From Planctomycetales bacterium (lineage in GTDB: Bacteria; Planctomycetota; Planctomycetia; Pirellulales; Pirellulaceae), in NCBI GenBank assembly GCA_020427005.1, contig JAGQOY010000001.1, forward strand, positions 7,467 through 65,715: DNA of 58,249 bases, in the 5' to 3' direction. Both the position numbers and the translations under genes were made by a program. The notes below the pieces were generated by a model. It did no database searches, had not been told where the DNA came from, and saw only the letters and a list, made by a program, of their open reading frames with translations. Shown here piece after piece: positions 52,366 through 58,249 of this stretch (position 1 is its first letter; every line of letters starts with the position of its first letter).

Positions 52366-55300
52366 TCATTCGTGACATCCAAAGACCAGGATGCCGATGT
52401 TGTGATCTTCGTGCGCCTGCTTTCGGCCCACAAACAGGTTTTGTCCGTCCTGCGAAAACGCCAATCCATAGGGAAGGGTCGGGTGAGAGCACAAGATGCC
52501 AAAGTAGCGTCCGGTTTTCGGCGCCCAAATCCGCGTAGTGCCATCTGCACTGCTGGAAACTAATGTATGCCCGTCCGGTGAAAAGGCCAGGCTAGTTAGG
52601 CCGCTGTCATGGCCAACCAACACGTGCTGGCAAAATAAACTGGGCCATTCCCAAATGCGTATAGCTCCGTCTGCATGAGCGGTGGCGAGCGTCTTTCCTT
52701 CTCGGTCAAACACGATGTCGATGATGGCACTATCCTGGGGTACGTGTCGTACAATCCGCCATGTCTTGGTGTCCACGATAGTGAGTTCCACGGAGTCCCC
52801 CGATGCTAGCAAGAATGCTCCATCTTGGGAAAAACGACAACAGGTATGTGCCCCTGTGGCTTTTTCAAGCAGGTCCAATTCAGCAATTCGAGTTAGCCCT
52901 GGCAGATCCCAGACCGAAAGTTTGCCACCCGAGGTCACCGCCGCCAACTGTTCACCCGCATTGGTGAAGCACAGGTCCGTTGGTCGCTGGTCAAGATCAA
53001 GAATTTGAACCACCCCATCCTCCGCCAGATTAACGACCACGATTTGCTTGTCATTGGAAGCGCCTACGATGAGGGCGCCGTCTGGTGAAACTGCACAGTC
53101 ACCCTCAATTGCAGAGTCGATGCCATATCGCAACTTCAGAGAGCCATCTTCACGAAGCAGTTCTAATCCGTGTATGTTCGCGACCAAAAGACTCCCATCC
53201 GGGAGAGTCTCTATAGCGCCCGCAGATGTGCCCGCGAGTCGCGTAGGATTTTTGTCCACTTCCAGCGGCCAGGCAAGTACGCGACCATCCGCCCCGCAAC
53301 TGATTAGCTGATCGTTGCCAGCAAACTTGATCGAGTGTACCTTACCCCGATGCGCTGGCAGAGTGTAAGTCTTATCAGGCTTGATGAATCCTCCGTCCGG
53401 TAATCTGTTTAATAACCAATAGTCGATCGAGCCATCGTTGTAGGCTGTGGCGAATATGCTGCCATCTGGGGAAATTGCGGTGGCATTGATTTCGTCTCTC
53501 TTGTTCGGCATACGTAGGAGTTCAGCACCGGTGTGCGCATCGAGCAGGCGCGTTGATTCAACACCGTAACGGGAGCTAACGAGCAAAAACGAGCCATCGG
53601 GTGATAGATTTGCCAGGGTATATTCTGGAAAGAGGTTTGCATCTTGCACACGTAGCTCCAGATGAACTTGCGAAAAATCCGCTTGATAGACTCGGATCAC
53701 TCCAATCGCATGTTCGTCCTGAGGATTTCGGCAGGGGACCACCAGTTTTTGACCGTCGGTACTGAATTCCAATGATTCGTGCCGGGCACCATCTTGCAAT
53801 TCGTGCAATTGATTGCCCGAAAGGTCCAGGATCCGGACGCGATCGTATCGCGAAGCAGCTGCTACTCGCTGTCCATCTGGTGTAAATGTCAGGGACTGGA
53901 CGTTGTAATCAAACCGACTCAGTAACTGGGGGGCCGGCCAACTTTGGCTGTCCCATAGCAGCACCACGTCGCTGCCCGTGGCTACATAATTCCCATCCGG
54001 CGAAATGCTTACCGAGAACATCGCTTCGACACTCGAGTCGCCAGCACTCAGACAAGCCAACGATTTCCTCGTGTTGATATCTGAAATACGCAGCTGTTTG
54101 TCTTCACCGACGGAGGCCACACGCGCCGCATCCGGGAACACGGCTACCTGGTAGGCCGGACCATCATGCTGGGCGAGCAGTCTCGGTTGGACGGGTTGCG
54201 AGAGTCGGTTCAGGATAAACCACTCGCTGTGCCGCAGATCGGCTTCGCCGCCCTGAGGAATCTGTTCCTGCAGAATCTTCTGCACCTGTTCCAGCCGGCG
54301 TGATTCCCAGGCCTTGTAGGCACGCTCCATGTCCGAGAGGTACAACAGATGTTCAATCTGATCGCTGTGGTTTTTGGTGGCCAGCAGAGCGGCCTGCGCT
54401 TTGGAATTCGCCTGCCAAACTAGCAGCGTGCTGACAGCCATGATGAACAGCAATATCAAACTTGCTAGGCTGCTCAGCATGACCATTCGAGGATGCCGAC
54501 GCGTCCAACGGGTCAATTGCTCTAACGGTGACGGCGGTCTGGCCCGGATACTGGCCCCAGCTGCAAATCTTAGTAGATCCTGAGCCATTTCCGCTGCTGA
54601 GCCATAGCGTTCACGGGGGTCATGTTCCATCGCCTTGAGCACAATGGTCTGCAGATCCAGGGGCACCTGTCGATCTATTCGACGCAGTGGAGGAATCTCA
54701 GCTCGGGCTGAGATGATTTTTCCGTCAGCAGGTAATGGGCGATAGAAGGGCCGCTCCTGTGTGAGCAACTCGTATAAAGTGGCTCCGAGTGAATAGATGT
54801 CGGTGCGAAAATCGATCGCCATTGGGGAGTTCAATTGCTCGGGACTCATATAGGCAAGAGTTCCGAGGATATCCGCTTCGGCGGTCATCGACTCGTGGTT
54901 TTCGAGGCGCGCCAATCCAAAGTCGGTAACCCACAGTTTTCCGGCCCAATCGACCAAGAGATTGCCAGGTTTGACATCACGGTGGATGATTCTCTGTTCG
55001 TGAGCGTGTTGCAGGGCCTCAGCTGCCTGAGCGCCTAACTTGGCCACACTGGCATAAAACTCGCGGCGGGAAGCGGACGAGTTTGCTTGACTGGGATGGG
55101 AAAGGATTTGACTGTCCCCATGGCATGATTCGCTCGATCGAGTAGCATTCCCATCTCGGGCAGCGCGCAATTCATGAATGATCTCCGCTAGGCTCCTACC
55201 TTCGATGAACTGCATTGCATAAAAGTGAACTCCTCGTTCTCTACCAACGAAGTAGATGGGTACGATATGCGAATGTTCGAGCATGGCCGCCGAACGAGCT

Positions 55301-55767
55301 TCGTTTTGAAAACGTTTTAGCTGCTTGGTATCCAGCATTGCTGCGAACGGCAACACCTTCACCGCGACTCGGCGTCCCAATGAGAGCTGTTCTGCCTCGT
55401 AGACAATACCCATGCCGCCGCGGCCAATCGGTCGCCGCAAGCGAAAGTCTCCTAAGGTGGTCGGTTCTGCCAGCTGATCGTCTGCCGTGCCAGTCGCCGC
55501 CTCGGACAATTGTGGTGCCGTGACGTGTAGAAACTCCAATGCTTCCAATTGTCCGTCAAGTTCCTCGGCAATGTCCGGAAACTTTGCCAGGAAATCCTGG
55601 CGATCAACGGGGCTGCCAGACTCGAGGTGCTCCAGATACAGTTCCATAGCATGTTCGATTTTGGAGCTCTCACTAGCCGGCCGACCAGCATCCGGAGACG
55701 ACCTCAGCAGCGTTGTTCGCGAGGCCAAAGGTTCAGGCACTGATTGATGATCAGCCGGTTTCTGCAT
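52366..55767 (-). CDS. Ser/Thr protein kinase with WD40 repeats
   Basis: A 1133-residue protein. The kinase domain (about residues 108-400) has 'GRGGMG' (115-120), Lys137 in 'VAVKVL', 'HRDVKPGN' (Asp264), 'DFG' (282-284) and 'GTLAYMSPEQL'. A transmembrane helix follows (about 435-460), then a linker and a long series of WD40-type repeats to the C-terminus ('LTSLAFSPDGHTLVSSSADG', 'TRIWAPKTG'). The kinase is cytoplasmic and the propeller presumably senses on the other side of the membrane. The ATG shares one base with the TAA of the upstream ECF sigma gene (TAATG). Confidence 0.93.
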   Translation of the reverse strand: MQKPADHQSVPEPLASRTTLLRSSPDAGRPASESSKIEHAMELYLEHLESGSPVDRQDFLAKFPDIAEELDGQLEALEFLHVTAPQLSEAATGTADDQLAEPTTLGDFRLRRPIGRGGMGIVYEAEQLSLGRRVAVKVLPFAAMLDTKQLKRFQNEARSAAMLEHSHIVPIYFVGRERGVHFYAMQFIEGRSLAEIIHELRAARDGNATRSSESCHGDSQILSHPSQANSSASRREFYASVAKLGAQAAEALQHAHEQRIIHRDVKPGNLLVDWAGKLWVTDFGLARLENHESMTAEADILGTLAYMSPEQLNSPMAIDFRTDIYSLGATLYELLTQERPFYRPLPADGKIISARAEIPPLRRIDRQVPLDLQTIVLKAMEHDPRERYGSAAEMAQDLLRFAAGASIRARPPSPLEQLTRWTRRHPRMVMLSSLASLILLFIMAVSTLLVWQANSKAQAALLATKNHSDQIEHLLYLSDMERAYKAWESRRLEQVQKILQEQIPQGGEADLRHSEWFILNRLSQPVQPRLLAQHDGPAYQVAVFPDAARVASVGEDKQLRISDINTRKSLACLSAGDSSVEAMFSVSISPDGNYVATGSDVVLLWDSQSWPAPQLLSRFDYNVQSLTFTPDGQRVAAASRYDRVRILDLSGNQLHELQDGARHESLEFSTDGQKLVVPCRNPQDEHAIGVIRVYQADFSQVHLELRVQDANLFPEYTLANLSPDGSFLLVSSRYGVESTRLLDAHTGAELLRMPNKRDEINATAISPDGSIFATAYNDGSIDYWLLNRLPDGGFIKPDKTYTLPAHRGKVHSIKFAGNDQLISCGADGRVLAWPLEVDKNPTRLAGTSAGAIETLPDGSLLVANIHGLELLREDGSLKLRYGIDSAIEGDCAVSPDGALIVGASNDKQIVVVNLAEDGVVQILDLDQRPTDLCFTNAGEQLAAVTSGGKLSVWDLPGLTRIAELDLLEKATGAHTCCRFSQDGAFLLASGDSVELTIVDTKTWRIVRHVPQDSAIIDIVFDREGKTLATAHADGAIRIWEWPSLFCQHVLVGHDSGLTSLAFSPDGHTLVSSSADGTTRIWAPKTGRYFGILCSHPTLPYGLAFSQDGQNLFVGRKQAHEDHNIGILVFGCHE

Positions 55768-56381
55768 TAGAGCCTTCCGTTACCAAGCGATTCTCTTAGT
55801 TTCAAAATGGCTCGCCGCCAGGCGGATTTAACACTATCTACGCTGCGGTTGGTGAGCTGAGCGATGTCGGCAAAGGAGAGTCCCTTGAGATGCCGCTGCA
55901 CGATAATGTCCCGATAGTCGCGGGGCAATTTGTCCAGGGCATCTGCTAGCAGTACTGCACGCTCGCGTCGCATGACGCTTTGGCTGGGCGTTGTCCCTCG
56001 GGCTGCGAGAAAGTTGAGCAGTACGGAAGATTGGTCCACCTCGACGTGCATTTGACGTTCTAATTGGATATTGCGACGGTCGGTCGCATAACGTCTCACC
56101 TCCATAGCCAATTGCGAGGCCAAAATTTTGCGCAGCCAAGCCATCAACTCGCCCTCACTGTGGCCCTGAAATTCGGCAAAGCCCTTTCCGGCTTGCAGAA
56201 ACGTAGCCTGTATTAGATCCGACGGCGACACCTTGGCTTGCAGCTTCTCACTGATCTGCAAACTGGCGATGAGTCTTAGGTAACTGCGATAAAACTCCAA
56301 CAGCTGCCCCAGAGCGTCCTGCGAGCCCGTTCGCGCCAAGGCAATCATCTGCGTCAAATCTGCGGCCGATATTACGTGCAT
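55767..56381 (-). CDS. ECF RNA polymerase sigma factor coupled to the WD40 kinase
   Basis: A 204-residue protein from the ATG at 56381 ('MHVISAADLTQ'); an in-frame start 48 bases upstream is less likely. Region 2 is visible in 'LLEFYRSYLRLIASLQIS' and 'SPSDLIQATFLQAGKGFAEF', then 'LMAWLRKILASQLAMEVRRY'. Region 4 is 'GLSFADIAQLTNRSVDSVKS' with a following basic helix. The architecture is the planctomycete ECF type that partners Ser/Thr kinases. Its stop overlaps the kinase start by one base. Confidence 0.93.
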   Translation of the reverse strand: MHVISAADLTQMIALARTGSQDALGQLLEFYRSYLRLIASLQISEKLQAKVSPSDLIQATFLQAGKGFAEFQGHSEGELMAWLRKILASQLAMEVRRYATDRRNIQLERQMHVEVDQSSVLLNFLAARGTTPSQSVMRRERAVLLADALDKLPRDYRDIIVQRHLKGLSFADIAQLTNRSVDSVKSAWRRAILKLRESLGNGRL

Positions 56382-56752
56382 GGTCCAATTCACCGAGTCC
56401 CAGATGCGTTTCCACAGCGAACGTGTCACCGGTCAGACGATTATAGCTGGATTTTTTTTGAGTCGATTGGTACCTCGGTCACATCACCCACAGCCGTCGA
56501 TGAATCGGATGCAACGTCAAAGTGGTCTGAACACAGTTTTCGAGCAGATTTGGAGCGGAGGAACGTGGGTTTTAGTGCAAAGGCCTGCCGTACGCGTGGC
56601 GAAAATGCGTTCGAGGTCGCATTTTCTAATATTTTTTCGACACGATGCTTCCGTGGCCGCATCTGTACTGAATGCAGTTTCACCAACTCGCCTCGTCGAG
56701 TTATTCCTTCCTGTCGATTCTCCTTCGACAACAAAACCCTGAGCGCACCATC
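56382..56752. other. Divergent gap between sigma gene and surface-protein gene
   Basis: About 370 bases shared by the sigma/kinase operon (minus) and the Calx-beta protein gene (plus). A TATAAT box for the minus strand is listed separately. The overlapping frames here have no family features. Confidence 0.35.
56440..56468 (-). promoter_or_regulatory. Possible promoter of the sigma/WD40-kinase operon
   Basis: A perfect TATAAT on the minus strand (56440-56445) lies about 60 bases upstream of the sigma start codon. The -35 region (about 56463-56468) matches poorly, and an A8 tract sits between them. Candidate only. Confidence 0.3.
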
Positions 56753-58249
56753 ATGACTCGCCGTTCTCAAAAGCAGCGTTGCCACCACAATCGTTCGACT
56801 CGCCACCGCGGACTTTGCACTTCCTTCCGCCGCACCCTCCACGCCGAGTTGCTAGAAGACCGAAGGATGCTGGCGGCACAGCTTGCAGCTCACGATGTTA
56901 CTGTAAACGAAGGAGTGGACGGATATACGCGACTGATATTTGAAGTCCAGTTGTCGGGAGAGCTTACCGAGCCAGTTTCTGTCGACTATCAAACGGTCGA
57001 TGACACTGCCACGGCTGCTGATGGAGACTACGAGAGCAAATTCGGTCACCTCACCTGGGACGTTGGGGACACCACATCAAGATTCATTGTTATTAATGCA
57101 GTGGGAGATTCGCGATTCGAATCGGATGAGTCGTTTCGAATTGTGTTTTCTAGTGTCCAAGGGGCTGAAATTATTGATGACATCGCGGTCGGCACGCTGC
57201 TTGATGATGACACGATCTTGTCGGGCGAGCCTATCGGAAACATCTCGGACGCAGAATTCGCGATCAGCGCGATCCGACCCGCCGATGAATCCGAGCAGGC
57301 CTTCGGATCCTACTGGGGGTGGCGTGACAAAAATTTTGAGGAGTTTAATGGGCGCCTGTATTTCGGGGCAGCCGAAACTCCTTTCCATACCTATTCCCAT
57401 TACACCATTGTCAATGGCGTGTATCGAGATTACGACGATGGTTATGGTCGACTTTGGCCTGACCCTACAGGCTTATGGAGCATCGATCCTGTGTCTCAGC
57501 AATATGCCAAAGTGGCGGACGTTCCGATCCTCGGCATTGATAGCATCATTTCTACGACTGACAGGCTGTTTTTCAAAGCCTATGCAGGAAGTGGAAAGTA
57601 CAAGCTTTACTCGTGGGACGGGCCTGGAAATAGCCCCCTTTTCCTAGCCTATTCGAAGGGAAATACTCCTTGGTGGTCTGTAGGCGACAAGCTCTACTTC
57701 ATCGGGGATGATACTCTGACGGGTAACGAACTTTGGGTAACCGATGGCATTGCAGGCACCAACAACACCTATCCGGTGAAGGATCATGTGTCCGGCACCG
57801 CTAGTCCCAGGTTGATTTTGGGAACTGAAGCGCACGGCGGCCTGTTTCTTTTCTCCACAATAACCACGCTACCCCTTCAGATCACAACCTATGTCACAGA
57901 TGGCACGAAAGATGGCTATCGAGTTTTGCTGACAGGGAGTACAAGTCCCCCAACCTTTTCCGGTGGCTCGGCGGGACGTGCTGTGTTCAACGGCCAAACC
58001 TACTTCGGTGTTGGTGCAGAGCTTTGGCGAACAGACGGCATACAAGCGCATCTGCAGCCCGGGCCGGTCCCCAGTAATGAAGTGAACAACTATTCCGAGT
58101 TCTATACTCAGAATGAGAAACTTTTTTTTCAGGTGCGCAAACTTGATAATTCCATAGAGTATTGGCAATATGACGGCAACTCGTATCTCGAATTAGACCC
58201 GCCGGATGCGAGTGCCCCGCTGCCCCGTGGCATACAACACAGGGGGCAA
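56753..58249 (+). CDS. Large Calx-beta surface protein, cut off by the window edge
   Basis: An open frame of 499 codons from the ATG at 56753 with no stop before the window ends, so it is partial at the 3' side. The basic N-terminus is followed by 'ELLEDRRMLA', a planctomycete-type N-terminal sorting motif found on giant surface proteins. A Calx-beta domain comes next (about residues 45-160: 'VNEGVDGYTRLIFEVQLSGE', 'FESDESFRIVF', 'GTLLDDDT'), then a region with 'NELWVTDGIAGT' and 'AELWRTDGIQ', like the ELWxxDGTxxGT repeats of planctomycete surface proteins. It is probably exported and adhesive. It is divergent from the WD40 kinase and sigma genes. Confidence 0.85.
   Translation, partial: MTRRSQKQRCHHNRSTRHRGLCTSFRRTLHAELLEDRRMLAAQLAAHDVTVNEGVDGYTRLIFEVQLSGELTEPVSVDYQTVDDTATAADGDYESKFGHLTWDVGDTTSRFIVINAVGDSRFESDESFRIVFSSVQGAEIIDDIAVGTLLDDDTILSGEPIGNISDAEFAISAIRPADESEQAFGSYWGWRDKNFEEFNGRLYFGAAETPFHTYSHYTIVNGVYRDYDDGYGRLWPDPTGLWSIDPVSQQYAKVADVPILGIDSIISTTDRLFFKAYAGSGKYKLYSWDGPGNSPLFLAYSKGNTPWWSVGDKLYFIGDDTLTGNELWVTDGIAGTNNTYPVKDHVSGTASPRLILGTEAHGGLFLFSTITTLPLQITTYVTDGTKDGYRVLLTGSTSPPTFSGGSAGRAVFNGQTYFGVGAELWRTDGIQAHLQPGPVPSNEVNNYSEFYTQNEKLFFQVRKLDNSIEYWQYDGNSYLELDPPDASAPLPRGIQHRGQ

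Noticed and set aside
56441..56842. 133-residue minus-strand frame across the divergent gap
   Set aside because: It overlaps the start of the Calx-beta surface protein gene and shows no family pattern.

Overview
The window looks like a chromosomal segment of a planctomycete, most likely a Pirellulales (Rhodopirellula/Blastopirellula-like) member. The grounds are a DUF1559 prepilin-like protein with its H-X9-DG motif, two Ser/Thr-kinase plus ECF-sigma modules, a TIGR03067-like domain, a sulfatase, a VCBS-repeat protein, and a large surface protein that opens with an ELLEDRRMLA-type N-terminal motif. A FlgM-like anti-sigma factor suggests a motile cell. No rRNA, CRISPR array, IS element or prophage was recognised. 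One tRNA-Phe(GAA) is present.

Layout. 0.35-4.9 kb (minus): ECF sigma, small membrane protein, Ser/Thr kinase and ChaN/EreA-like protein, the last three coupled by 1-nt stop/start overlaps; a long hairpin lies behind the sigma gene. 5.5-12.0 kb (minus): a 1431-residue sulfatase fused to a duplicated C-terminal region, and a secreted VCBS protein ending in an apparently degenerate alpha/beta-hydrolase domain. 12.2-13.05 kb (minus): a membrane protein gene that appears frameshifted. 13.4-18.4 kb: M48 peptidase, BON protein, thiol peroxidase, Fur regulator, FlgM and a Gln/Met-rich secreted protein. 18.7-24.5 kb: polyphosphate kinase, a ROK kinase lacking the usual zinc cysteines, a thioredoxin-trypsin fusion, and trmD. 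24.7-32.1 kb: an MlaE-MlaF-MlaD lipid transporter, PEGA lipoprotein, PP2C phosphatase, an LptF/LptG-type permease and a frameshifted isoprenylcysteine-methyltransferase-like gene. 32.2-35.2 kb: an overlapping histidine kinase/NtrC-type regulator pair. 35.4-38.4 kb: lipoprotein, DUF1559 protein, beta-propeller-like protein and tRNA-Phe.

38.7-51.6 kb (plus) is the most interesting region: eight co-directional genes in a row. They encode a prenyltransferase/squalene-oxidase-repeat protein, a single-pass membrane protein, a TolQ/ExbB channel subunit, two ExbD/TolR proteins (one with an N-terminal zinc ribbon), a membrane-anchored PQQ-type propeller, a family-5 solute-binding-like protein with no ABC transporter nearby, and an exported protein of unknown family. 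I read this as a candidate proton-motive-force-driven envelope machine. The partners differ from those of Tol-Pal and TonB; its function is unknown.

51.6-58.2 kb: a nucleotidyltransferase-like gene with a short overlapping partner; a Ser/Thr kinase with WD40 repeats coupled to a second ECF sigma gene (minus); and, divergent from it, a Calx-beta surface protein that runs off the right edge. The functional links are inferences from gene order and domain content. No similarity search was run.
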